From Brachybacterium sp. FME24 (GTDB lineage: Bacteria; Actinomycetota; Actinomycetes; Actinomycetales; Dermabacteraceae), in NCBI RefSeq assembly GCF_014897705.1, contig NZ_JABUXV010000012.1, forward strand, positions 1 through 64,000: a stretch of DNA of 64,000 bases, given 5' to 3'. Positions 8,556-15,715 of the stretch are shown piece after piece. The notes under the pieces were generated by a model. It was not told the origin of the DNA. It worked only from the letters and a program-made list of their open reading frames with translations, and did not search any database. The position numbers and the translations under genes were made by a program. The stretch's first letter is position 1; the number at the start of each line of letters is the position of its first letter.

Positions 8556-10115
8556 TCAGATCGGCCGGGTGACGATCTCGCCGACGTCGTAGGCGGCCAG
8601 CGACGCGGCGACGTCGTGCATGGTGGCAGCGCCGGCGTGCAGCGGGAACGCCGCGGCGACGAAGCCATCGGGCCGCACCAGGTACAGCCGGTCCTCGCGC
8701 AGGCGCCCACGCGGGTCGGGCGCGAAGGCGAGAGGCCCCTCGACCCAGTCGGGCACGGCCGGCCGGTCCGCGGCGGCGCCGTAGGTGTGCAGCTGCCAGG
8801 TCAGCGCCCGGAGCGACTCGGCGTTGTCGTCGGTGGGCGGGAGGCGCAGGCCGACGGCGCGGTCGCGCGCCCACCGCGGCAGCTGCTGCCCGGGCGGGTG
8901 GGCGTGATACCGGATCCGGTACTGCCCGAGCAGGCCGCCGGCGTAGGGCCCGAGCCGGGTGCTGAGCAGTCGCGGCGCCAGCACAGCCATGACGTCGCGG
9001 GCGCGCCGGCGCACGAACGCGGTCCTGCGGCCAGGTCGTGCGATCACCCCGAAGACGCGGTCCGTGGCGTTGATCAGGGTGAGCGCGACGGGTCGGCGCT
9101 CGCGCTCGTAGCGGTCCAGCGCCGCGTCGGCGAGGTGACCTGCGGCGACGTCGGCGAGGAGGTTGGCGAGGTGGTGGGCGTCCTGCAGGCCCGTGTTCAT
9201 GCCTTGGCCGCCGACGGGGGAATGGACATGCGCGGCGTCCCCCGCGAGGAACACGGCTCCCTGCCGGAAGCGGGTGGCGACGCGGTGGTGGACCTGGTAG
9301 GCGGAGAACCAGTCCACGGTGTCGTAGTCGATCTCCAGGTCGGAACGAGCCTCCGCCAGGGCGGCCTCCTGGACCGGGTGGTCATCGCCGTGCAGCCAGA
9401 TCAGGCGCACATGCCCACCGGGGCCCAGGGGGAAGATCACCGCGAACTTCTCCTCGCCGAAGCGGGCGGCCAGGGTGTTGTCGGGCAGGCCGGTGACCCC
9501 GTGCAGGTCGGCGACGCAGAAGGTGGCGTCATCGGTGACGCCCTCGAAAGGAAGGCCCAGCTGATGGCGCACCGGAGAGCTCGCCCCGTCCGCGCCGATG
9601 CACCAGCGCGCCCGGATCCGCAGCGGGCCGTCGGGCCCCTCGATCAGCGCCTTCACCTGCTCGTCGCCGGGCCGCGTGCCCGCGGCCAGGGTCTCCAGGC
9701 GATGACCCCAGAGGACAGGGTGTCCGTGATCCGCCAGTGTCCCGGACAAGAGCTCCTCGTTCCGGGACTGCTCGAAGATCTGCGCCCCGGGGAAGGGGGT
9801 CCAGCCGTCCTGCATCCGGGCGATGTCCACCCGGCCGGCAGCCCGACGGCCCTGTTCCCCGCGGATCTGGATCCGGACGGCGGGCGTGGCGCCGTCGAGC
9901 ACCTCCTGCGCGAGGCCCAGCTGGTCGTAGATCTCCATGCTGCGTGCCTGGACCACCAGCGCCCGGGATTCGCGCGTCGGCCCCGGCTTGCCATCGATCA
10001 CGAGGGCGCGCACGCCGCGTCGGGCCAGCACCAGCGCAGCCATCAGTCCGGTGGGGCCGGCGCCGACGACGAGCACGTCGGTCTCGAGCAGGGGCGGGGC
10101 ACTGGCACTGGCCAT
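8556..10115 (-). CDS. FAD-dependent aromatic monooxygenase (PheA/TfdB/RdmE family)
   Basis: The 519-residue flavoprotein is predicted to hydroxylate an aromatic or polyketide substrate using NAD(P)H and O2. The FAD ADP-binding motif GAGPTG is at residues 18-23. The second FAD motif reads GDAAHVHSPVGGQGMNTGLQ. The C-terminal thioredoxin-like domain expected in this group ends the protein (LVRPDGFVAAAFPLH). It has no operon partner, and a hairpin follows it. The substrate is unknown. Confidence 0.88.
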   Translation of the reverse strand: MASASAPPLLETDVLVVGAGPTGLMAALVLARRGVRALVIDGKPGPTRESRALVVQARSMEIYDQLGLAQEVLDGATPAVRIQIRGEQGRRAAGRVDIARMQDGWTPFPGAQIFEQSRNEELLSGTLADHGHPVLWGHRLETLAAGTRPGDEQVKALIEGPDGPLRIRARWCIGADGASSPVRHQLGLPFEGVTDDATFCVADLHGVTGLPDNTLAARFGEEKFAVIFPLGPGGHVRLIWLHGDDHPVQEAALAEARSDLEIDYDTVDWFSAYQVHHRVATRFRQGAVFLAGDAAHVHSPVGGQGMNTGLQDAHHLANLLADVAAGHLADAALDRYERERRPVALTLINATDRVFGVIARPGRRTAFVRRRARDVMAVLAPRLLSTRLGPYAGGLLGQYRIRYHAHPPGQQLPRWARDRAVGLRLPPTDDNAESLRALTWQLHTYGAAADRPAVPDWVEGPLAFAPDPRGRLREDRLYLVRPDGFVAAAFPLHAGAATMHDVAASLAAYDVGEIVTRPI

Positions 10116-10180
10116 CTCGTCACCTCAGGGACGTGGATCGACCTGGTGCAGGCCGTGGCTCCACGGTAGCCCTGCCTGTC

Positions 10181-10216
10181 GGGGCGCGCAGGCGGACCGC
10201 AGGGCCTGCGCGCCCC
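10181..10216 (-). terminator. Terminator of the Zur-regulated ribosomal operon
   Basis: A perfect 12-bp stem, GGGGCGCGCAGG with CCTGCGCGCCCC, surrounds a 12-nt loop 7 bp past the bL36 stop. Confidence 0.7.
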
Positions 10217-10222
10217 GCGGCC

Positions 10223-10348
10223 TCAGCCCTTCTGTCGTCCCTTGAAGCGGGGGTCCTTCTTGTTGATGACGTAGATGCGACCGCGCCGCCGCACCACCTG
10301 GGCGCCGGGCTTCGCGATCAGCGAGCGCAGGGAGTTGCGGACCTTCAT
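10223..10348 (-). CDS. rpmJ: Ribosomal protein bL36, zinc-free paralog
   Basis: The 41-residue protein begins [20 protein letters not shown] and ends [12 protein letters not shown]. This is the YkgO-like form of bL36, which lacks the Cys/His zinc ribbon of the primary protein. It would replace zinc-containing bL36 in the 50S subunit during zinc starvation. Its ATG overlaps the bL31 stop as ATGA, and it is the last gene of the operon. Confidence 0.92.
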   Translation of the reverse strand: MKVRNSLRSLIAKPGAQVVRRRGRIYVINKKDPRFKGRQKG

Positions 10349-10614
10349 CCCTGGGCCTCCGGTTCGCCGGTCCTCTGCCCATAGCGGCGACGGAACTTCT
10401 CGACGCGACCGGCGGTGTCGAGCACGGTGGCCTTCCCGGTGTAGAAGGGGTGCGAGGCCGAGGAGACCTCGACGTCGATCACGGGGTAGTCCTTGCCGTC
10501 CTCCCAGGTGATGGTCTTCTCGGAGCTGCGCGTGGAGCGAGTGAGGAAGGAGAGGTCTCCGCTCGCATCACGGAAGACGACGGGCCGGTAGTCGGGGTGG
10601 ATTCCTGGTTTCAT
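10345..10614 (-). CDS. rpmE2: Ribosomal protein bL31 type B, copy 1
   Basis: The 89-residue type B bL31 has no zinc-binding CxxC, in contrast to type A. The conserved blocks [30 protein letters not shown] and [14 protein letters not shown] are all present. In zinc limitation this form replaces zinc-containing bL31 at the central protuberance, where it contacts the 30S head. It lies 61 bp after uS14 and overlaps bL36 by 4 bp. About 98 nt of its 3' half is almost identical to the copy at 12751-13023. Confidence 0.93.
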   Translation of the reverse strand: MKPGIHPDYRPVVFRDASGDLSFLTRSTRSSEKTITWEDGKDYPVIDVEVSSASHPFYTGKATVLDTAGRVEKFRRRYGQRTGEPEAQG

Positions 10615-10675
10615 GCTGATGTCCTGTCACGGGGAGGGGTGTGGTGGGCGGTCGTGCGGAGCGTGGACGGCGAGC

Positions 10676-10981
10676 TCACCAGCTGGACTTCGTGATGCCG
10701 GGCAGCTCGCCCCGATGGGCGGCGGCGCGGAAGCGGACCCGGGAGAGCCCGAAGGTCCGCAGGTAACCGCGCGGGCGGCCGTCGATCGCGTCGCGGTTGC
10801 GCAGACGGGTGGGGCTCGCGTCCCGGGGCAGGCGCTGGAGCGCGCGCTGGGCCAGGACCTTCTCGCTCGTGGAGGCCGACGGGTCCCTGAGGGTCCGCTT
10901 GAGGGCACGGCGCTGCTCGTCGTACCGGGCGACGGTCTCGCGGCGGCGGAGGTCCGCGGCGATCTTCGAGGTCTTCGCCAT
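10676..10981 (-). CDS. rpsN: Ribosomal protein uS14, zinc-free form
   Basis: At 101 residues this is the long, zinc-independent form of uS14; the short zinc-binding form is about 61 residues with a CxxC pair, absent here. The C-terminus [20 protein letters not shown] is the conserved rRNA-binding part. The ATG at 10981 shares one base with the bL33 stop (TGATG), so translation is coupled. Confidence 0.93.
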   Translation of the reverse strand: MAKTSKIAADLRRRETVARYDEQRRALKRTLRDPSASTSEKVLAQRALQRLPRDASPTRLRNRDAIDGRPRGYLRTFGLSRVRFRAAAHRGELPGITKSSW

Positions 10982-11148
10982 CAGCGCTCCTCCCGGAACT
11001 CGACGACGGCCCGGATCCTGGGATCGAACTTCCGCATGATCATGCGGTCCGGGGTGTTGCGGCGATTCTTCGTGGTCATGTAGGTGAAGCCGGTGCCGGC
11101 CGTGGAGCGCAGCTTGATCGTGCTGCGCACGTCGTTCTTCTTCGCCAT
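10981..11148 (-). CDS. rpmG: Ribosomal protein bL33, zinc-free form
   Basis: The 55-residue protein reads [20 protein letters not shown] at its start and has no cysteines, so it lacks the zinc ribbon. It follows bL28 by 20 bp and is joined to uS14 by a TGATG junction. It is a 50S subunit component made under zinc limitation. Confidence 0.93.
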   Translation of the reverse strand: MAKKNDVRSTIKLRSTAGTGFTYMTTKNRRNTPDRMIMRKFDPRIRAVVEFREER

Positions 11149-11168
11149 GGGGCGGAGTCCTTTCAGGG

Positions 11169-11405
11169 TCAGAGCTTCTCGCCGCGCGCCAGGATCTCGG
11201 CGACGACGGATTCGATCCCGCGTCGATCGATGATGCGCAGGCCACGGGCGGAGACCCGCAGCCGTACGGTCCGGCCGAGGGACGGGACGAGGAAGCGCTT
11301 CTTCTGGATGTTGGGATCGAAGCGACGCGAGGTGCGTCGATGAGAGTGGGAGACGGACCGACCGAAGCTCGGTGCGGCTCCGGTGACTTGACAACGTTGC
11401 GACAT
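11169..11405 (-). CDS. rpmB: Ribosomal protein bL28 paralog
   Basis: The 78-residue protein begins [20 protein letters not shown], with a single Cys where zinc-binding bL28 has CxxC pairs. It is first in the bL28-bL33-uS14-bL31-bL36 operon. The ATG lies 8 nt after a TAGTAT -10 hexamer, which implies a leaderless or nearly leaderless mRNA. The Zur box covers the promoter spacer. Confidence 0.92.
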   Translation of the reverse strand: MSQRCQVTGAAPSFGRSVSHSHRRTSRRFDPNIQKKRFLVPSLGRTVRLRVSARGLRIIDRRGIESVVAEILARGEKL

Positions 11406-11413
11406 GAACAGCG

Positions 11414-11443
11414 ATACTAGTTATTGAGAATCATTATCGGCAA
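11414..11443 (-). promoter_or_regulatory. Promoter of the zinc-free ribosomal operon
   Basis: On the minus strand TTGCCG (11443-11438) and TAGTAT (11419-11414) are 18 nt apart. The spacer is entirely inside the Zur box, so Zur binding should block RNA polymerase. The bL28 ATG follows the -10 by 8 nt. Confidence 0.65.
11422..11442. promoter_or_regulatory. Zur box shared by divergent zinc-starvation genes
   Basis: The plus strand reads TATTGAGAATCATTATC and then GGCA. It matches, as I recall it, the mycobacterial Zur consensus TATTGAAAATCATTTTC at all but two of 17 positions. It is an AT-rich palindrome in a GC-rich genome, between two sets of genes whose families are Zur targets. Zinc-loaded Zur should repress both directions. 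Confidence 0.85.
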
Positions 11444-11463
11444 GCAGGAGAGTGAGTCACCGC

Positions 11464-12699
11464 ATGGCTGAGGATCGTCAGATGGATGGAGAGCCGTCGG
11501 ATCGTGGAGCCGGAGCCGGCCCTCGCGGGCCGAGCCTCCCGTCGGGCTCCGGTCGAGCTCGGGGGGCCCGGAGCCCGCAGCGCGGCGCCAAGTCCCCGTC
11601 GGGCCCGCGCGCCGTTCCCGTCGCGATCCTCACCGCCGTGGACACGGTGCGTCGCGACTCCCTGGTGGCGAGCCTCCTGCTCGACCTTCCCGGGGCCGTC
11701 GAGCTGCGCTACGAGGTGGAGGCGGAGACTGCGGTTCTGCGCCGTCTGGTGGTCGGGCCCGGCGGTGTGCTCGAGGACGTGGAGGTCGAGCTCGAGCACC
11801 CCTGCGTCTCCTGCGCGATGCGGGAGGACGCGGTGCCGGCGCTGGACCGTCTGGCCAGGGACCCGCGGATCGGCGGGATCCTGCTCGTCCCGCCGATCAG
11901 TGCGGACCCCTCGATCGTTGCCGGAACTCTCGTACGTGAGCAGGGGCGATGGCGTCTGTCGGGGGCCACCGCGGTGCTCGGTGCCGCCACCGCGCTCCAT
12001 GATCTGCTCGGGGACGACACGCTCGCCGAGCGCGGGCTGCCGTGGGCTGCGGAGGATCAGCGCAGCGTCGGAGAGGCGCTCGCCGCCCAGATCGAGTACT
12101 CCGACCTGATCGTGGTGGACGGCATCGACGGCGAGGAGGCCGCTGCCGGTCTCGAGCTCGTCGAGCACCTGCGGTCCACGGACCAGCTGCTGGCCACCTC
12201 CCTCTACGAAGTCGATGCCCGCGCGGTGGTCGGCGACCGACTCGACCACGGGGCGGGCCTCGCGCGACGCGACCCACGGACCGTCGAGTCCTACGGAGGG
12301 CCGTCGGATCACGGCACCTGGACTCTCGACCTGTCCTCGAGGCGGCCGTTCCACCCGCGGCGATTCCTCGAGAACGTCGAAGCTCTCGGGTCGGGCCGCC
12401 TTCGTGGCCGCGGCCGCTTCTGGGTCCCCGACCGCCCGGGCACCGTCTGCCAGTGGGACGGGGCCGGAGGTCAGGTCTCGATCGGGGCGGTCATCGAGTC
12501 CGGTCGCGACCTGCCGACCACACGTCTGGTCGTGACCGGGGTCGAGGCTGGCGATGCGCTCCGGGTGCGACACGCCTTCTCCCGAAGCCTGCTGACCCCG
12601 GAGGAGTGGGCCCTCGGCCTCGCCCCGTGGATGGGGGTGGAGGACGAGCTCGCCCCGTGGCTCGGTGAGCGCGGCGCCGAGGAGCGGCGCATCGCGTAA
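11464..12699 (+). CDS. CobW/COG0523-like protein lacking a P-loop, Zur-linked
   Basis: The 411-residue protein resembles the actinobacterial, Zur-controlled COG0523 members such as M. tuberculosis Rv0106 (from memory). The family's metal-binding CxCC is reduced to CVSC in EHPCVSCAMREDAVPAL. Where the GTPase P-loop should be (near VAILTAVDTVRRDSLV) no GxxGxGK[ST] is present, so GTP binding by that route is unlikely. The C-terminal domain keeps SSRRPFHPRR and the RGRFWVPDRP stretch typical of the family. A Ser/Arg/Gly-rich N-terminus of about 45 residues precedes it. Proposed role: zinc allocation when zinc is scarce. The ATG at 11464 follows AGGAG; a GTG at 11452 is the alternative start. Confidence 0.75.
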   Translation: MAEDRQMDGEPSDRGAGAGPRGPSLPSGSGRARGARSPQRGAKSPSGPRAVPVAILTAVDTVRRDSLVASLLLDLPGAVELRYEVEAETAVLRRLVVGPGGVLEDVEVELEHPCVSCAMREDAVPALDRLARDPRIGGILLVPPISADPSIVAGTLVREQGRWRLSGATAVLGAATALHDLLGDDTLAERGLPWAAEDQRSVGEALAAQIEYSDLIVVDGIDGEEAAAGLELVEHLRSTDQLLATSLYEVDARAVVGDRLDHGAGLARRDPRTVESYGGPSDHGTWTLDLSSRRPFHPRRFLENVEALGSGRLRGRGRFWVPDRPGTVCQWDGAGGQVSIGAVIESGRDLPTTRLVVTGVEAGDALRVRHAFSRSLLTPEEWALGLAPWMGVEDELAPWLGERGAEERRIA

Positions 12700-12705
12700 G
12701 GGACG

Positions 12706-12739
12706 GGGGCGGCCCCGGTTCGAGGTCCGGGGCTGCCCC
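12706..12739. terminator. Bidirectional hairpin between convergent genes
   Basis: GGGGCGGCCCCGG and CCGGGGCTGCCCC form a 13-bp stem with one G-U wobble around TTCGAGGT. It lies between the CobW-like stop (12699) and the bL31 copy 2 stop (12751), serving both strands. Confidence 0.7.
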
Positions 12740-12750
12740 TTCCTGCGCTC

Positions 12751-13023
12751 TCAGGCCGTGGCGCTCCGAGCGGTGACGACGTTCTGCGCGTAGCGACGAC
12801 GGAACTTCTCGACGCGACCGGCGGTGTCGAGGACCGTGGCCTTCCCGGTGTAGAAGGGGTGGGAGGCCGAGGAGACCTCGACGTCGATCACGGGGTACTC
12901 CCTGCCGTCCTCCCACGTCACCATCTTCTCGGACGTGCGGGTGGAGTTGGTCAGGAACGAGTGGTCGGCGCTCGCATCGCGGAAGACGACGGGGCGGTAC
13001 TCGGGGTGGATGTTCTTGCGCAT
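12751..13023 (-). CDS. rpmE2: Ribosomal protein bL31 type B, copy 2
   Basis: A 90-residue type B bL31 with all conserved blocks ([35 protein letters not shown]). The C-terminal tail [10 protein letters not shown] differs from copy 1. A 98-nt stretch (12799-12896) differs from copy 1 at only three positions, so the copies arose by recent duplication or were homogenised. No Zur box is visible upstream of 13023; a good Shine-Dalgarno (GGAAGGAAT) is present. Its control may therefore differ from copy 1. Confidence 0.92.
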   Translation of the reverse strand: MRKNIHPEYRPVVFRDASADHSFLTNSTRTSEKMVTWEDGREYPVIDVEVSSASHPFYTGKATVLDTAGRVEKFRRRYAQNVVTARSATA

Positions 13024-13144
13024 GGGATTCCTTCCGGGTCGAGTCGCAGCTGCGCCGTGGAGTGCCGGCGCCAGGTGCGGTCTCTTTCAACAAGCTGGAG
13101 GGGCGAAAAATTCCCGACCAGTCGTGAGGCCGGAGGGTGCGAGG

Positions 13145-13711
13145 TCAGTCCGCCTCGGGTTCCCGGTGACCTCGTCGGGCGTCGTTGTCCACGATCATCA
13201 GCACGTCGGCCGGCCCTCCCTCGGAGCCGAAGGCGTGCGGGAGCATCGTGGGGAACTCCGCGCTCTGATTCGCCTCGATCCGGTACCTGCGCTCTCCCAG
13301 CAGCAGGATCGCGGTGCCGGAGAGCACCACCATCCACTCGTGGCCGGGGTGAGCCCTCATACGGGAGGGCTCCGGGGGAGGGTCGGTGAGCCGTCGGCGC
13401 AGGATCAGGGAATCGGGGTCGCGGCGGATCTGCCAGCGCAAGGAGTCCAGGCCGTGGTCGACGACAGGATGGGAGACGACCTCGTCGGCTGCGGTCTCGA
13501 CCAGTTGATCCAGGCTCGTGTCGAGGATGCGGGCCAGGGTCACCAGTTGATCCAGGGCGAGTCGACGCTGCCCGTTCTCGATCCGGGAGAGGGTGGACTG
13601 GCTGAGGTGGGCGCGCGCGGCGAGATCGGCGAGGGACAGGCCCCGCGCGATCCGCAGGGCGCGGATCCGCTTGCGCACGAGGCCGTCGAGATCATCAATG
13701 TTTTGCGACAT
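13145..13711 (-). CDS. XRE-family regulator with cupin domain
   Basis: The 188-residue protein has an N-terminal helix-turn-helix (residues about 9-65, LSLADLAARAHLSQSTLSRI) and a C-terminal cupin (HPGHEWMVVLSGTAILLLGE) that may sense a small ligand. It is divergent from the thioredoxin-reductase-like gene and is probably its regulator. I chose the ATG at 13711 because it lies 7 nt after a TAGTAT -10, giving a leaderless transcript. An in-frame upstream ATG would put the start inside the promoter. Confidence 0.88.
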   Translation of the reverse strand: MSQNIDDLDGLVRKRIRALRIARGLSLADLAARAHLSQSTLSRIENGQRRLALDQLVTLARILDTSLDQLVETAADEVVSHPVVDHGLDSLRWQIRRDPDSLILRRRLTDPPPEPSRMRAHPGHEWMVVLSGTAILLLGERRYRIEANQSAEFPTMLPHAFGSEGGPADVLMIVDNDARRGHREPEAD

Positions 13712-13748
13712 GGGCAAGATACTATGCCGCATGGGCAAAACGTGTCTA
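13710..13748 (-). promoter_or_regulatory. Leaderless promoter and 21-bp direct repeat of the XRE gene
   Basis: On the minus strand TAGACA (13748-13743), 18 nt and TAGTAT (13724-13719) precede the ATG by 7 nt. On the plus strand ATGGGCAA is repeated at 13710 and 13731, exactly two helical turns apart, flanking the -10. This fits an operator for the XRE dimer controlling itself and the divergent gene. Confidence 0.65.
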
Positions 13749-13808
13749 GAGTCGTCGGCAGAGACCCGGGCTTCGCCCTGGTCGACACCCTCGACGAAAG
13801 GCCCCACC

Positions 13809-14834
13809 ATGACGACGCCAGAATCCGCGTCTGCTCCGACCGCCACCGCCGCGGACGCCCTCCCCACCGAACTCCTCGACGTCGCCGTGATCGGCGGCGG
13901 CGCGGCCGGCCTCAACGGCGCGCTCATGCTCGTGCGGTCCCGCCGCTCGGTCGTCGTCATCGACAGCGGCTCCCCGCGCAACGCCCCGGCCGACGCGATC
14001 CACGGCCTGCTCGGCAACGAGGGCACCCCGCCCGCGGAATACCTCGAGCGCGGCCGGCGGGAAGTGCGCCAGTACGGCGGCCTCATCGTCTCCGGCGCGG
14101 TCGTCTCGGCGCGCGCCGCCGAGCCGTCTGCCGAAGGGGATCTGCGCTTCGAGCTCGAGCTCGCCGACGGTCGCCGCCTCACCGCGCGCCGTCTGCTGGT
14201 CGCGACCGGTCTGCGCGATGAACTGCCCGAGATCCCGGGCCTCGCCGAGCACTGGGGTCAGAGCCTCGTGCACTGCCCCTTCTGCCACGGCTGGGAGGTG
14301 CGCGACGAGCCGATCGGGATTATCGCCACCCGCCCAGCTTCCACCCACCAGGCGCTCATGTTCCGCCAGCTCAGCGACGACATCATCGTCTTCACCCACG
14401 GCTTCACGCCCGACGAGGAGTCCCGCGAGCGCTGTGCGGCGCGTGGCATCTCGATCATCGAGACCGGGGTCCAGGAGATCGTTCCGACCGAGGGTGGCGA
14501 CGTGGCCGGCGTGCGCCTGATCGGCGGCGAGCTCGTCCCGCGCTCGGTGCTCGTGGCCGCGTCGGTGATGCACCCGCGCACCGAGGGACTCGACGGACTG
14601 GGCCTGGCGCTCGAGGAGGTCCCCGGAGGCATGGGGGAGAAGATCTCCACCAGCTTCGCCGGGGCGACCGAGGTCCCCGGCGTGTGGGTGGCGGGCAACG
14701 CTGCAGATCCCAGTGCCCAGGTGGGGCCGTCGGCCGCGGCCGGCTCGCTCGCCGGCGGTCACATCAACGGCATGCTGGTGATGGCAGATGCCGATGCAGC
14801 CGTTGCCGCCCAGCGGGAGGGCGTCGCCGTCTGA
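13809..14834 (+). CDS. Thioredoxin-reductase-like FAD/NAD(P) oxidoreductase
   Basis: The 341-residue flavoprotein has the FAD motif GGGAAG at residues 29-34 and a redox-active CPFC (Cys156/Cys159) in VHCPFCHGWEV. The arrangement is that of low-molecular-weight thioredoxin reductases. The C-terminal GNAADPSAQVGPSAAAGSLA is the second FAD-binding element. No thioredoxin gene is adjacent, so the partner is unknown. The ATG at 13809 follows GAAAGG. Divergence from an XRE-cupin regulator suggests stress- or ligand-induced expression. Confidence 0.87.
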   Translation: MTTPESASAPTATAADALPTELLDVAVIGGGAAGLNGALMLVRSRRSVVVIDSGSPRNAPADAIHGLLGNEGTPPAEYLERGRREVRQYGGLIVSGAVVSARAAEPSAEGDLRFELELADGRRLTARRLLVATGLRDELPEIPGLAEHWGQSLVHCPFCHGWEVRDEPIGIIATRPASTHQALMFRQLSDDIIVFTHGFTPDEESRERCAARGISIIETGVQEIVPTEGGDVAGVRLIGGELVPRSVLVAASVMHPRTEGLDGLGLALEEVPGGMGEKISTSFAGATEVPGVWVAGNAADPSAQVGPSAAAGSLAGGHINGMLVMADADAAVAAQREGVAV

Positions 14835-14853
14835 TCGTCGCCCGCAGACGGAA

Positions 14854-14908
14854 CGAGCCGTGCAGCGCGCGCCGGGGACAGGATCCTCGGCGTGTGCTGC
14901 ACGGCTCG
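14854..14908 (+). terminator. Terminator of the thioredoxin-reductase-like gene
   Basis: A perfect 13-bp stem, CGAGCCGTGCAGC with GCTGCACGGCTCG, encloses a 29-nt loop that can itself fold further. It starts 20 bp past the stop. Confidence 0.65.
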
Positions 14909-14981
14909 CACTGCAGGGTTCGATCTGCAGGGCTGTGCCCGGGGGCCACCCGACAAGGGGTGGGGCCCAGGGCCTGCCTGG

Positions 14982-15239
14982 TCAGGCCCGGCCGGCGTCG
15001 ACGCTCTCGCGACGGCGGGAGCGCACGGGCCGACGGCCGGAGGTCGCCTTCTGCGCGGTGCGGCGGCGGGCGAGGTGCGCCGCCGAGGAGACGTCCACGT
15101 CGATGACCGGGTAGACGTTGCCGTCCTCCCAAGTGGTGGAGTGCTCGGTGGCGCGATTCGACCGGGTCAGGAACTTGACGTCGGCGCTCTGGTCGCGGAA
15201 GACGACCGTGCGGTACTGGGTGTTGTGCGTGTTCTTCAT
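14982..15239 (-). CDS. bL31 type B-like protein with replaced C-terminus
   Basis: The first 55 or so of 85 residues are clearly type B bL31 (QYRTVVFRDQSADVKFLTRS, WEDGNVYPVIDVDVSSAAH). After that the normal HPFYTGK...[14 protein letters not shown] end is replaced by an Arg/Lys-rich tail beginning LARRRTAQKATSGRRPVRSR. The missing part is the one that would contact the small subunit. It may be an altered paralog, a regulator or a decaying copy. A Shine-Dalgarno AAGGAGAA lies before the ATG, arguing for expression. No Zur box is seen. Confidence 0.75.
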   Translation of the reverse strand: MKNTHNTQYRTVVFRDQSADVKFLTRSNRATEHSTTWEDGNVYPVIDVDVSSAAHLARRRTAQKATSGRRPVRSRRRESVDAGRA

Positions 15240-15715
15240 GGTGTTCTCCTTCGTCGGCGCGGGGCCGACGGTGTCTGTGGTCGGCTCGAGGCCGAGGTGA
15301 TGTGCGGTGCCGGCGTCAGGCCGGCGAGGTGTCGCGACAGTGATCAGCCCGATGTGGAAAGCGGGCGTTCGCCAGCGCGCATCCGGGTGCGGGTGCCCAC
15401 GGAGTCCGCCGAGGAGGCGGGGTGGTCGCAGCGCGGTTGCGCAGGCTGTGCGGATCGGGCTCGTGGTGCGCTGCCTCCGTGGCAGCGCAGCGGGCCGGGA
15501 CCGTCGCGGTGGTCGACCGGGCAGACGTTCTGCCCAGGTGGCGGGGAGCTCCGCCGGGATGGCTGTGGAAAGTGCCTATCCGTGCCACGGTTCGACCACC
15601 CGTGACCGTGTCGGACACTATCACCACCCAACGGCGGGGGTCACGGGTTTATTCCGCACGTCTCGTCCGGGTGCCTGCATGTGTCCCGACCAGGAGCCGC
15701 GTCCGGCCGAGGCCG
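15240..15715. other. Intergenic region with no recognised gene
   Basis: This 476-bp gap lies upstream of the bL31-like gene and downstream of the PLP decarboxylase. Reading frames here (for example 15316-15627 minus) are low-complexity and match no family I know. I see no Zur box and no convincing promoter or terminator. Confidence 0.5.

Noticed and set aside
15316-15627. 103-codon minus-strand frame upstream of the bL31-like gene
   Set aside because: Pro/Ala/Arg/His-rich without motifs or a Shine-Dalgarno; treated as non-coding.
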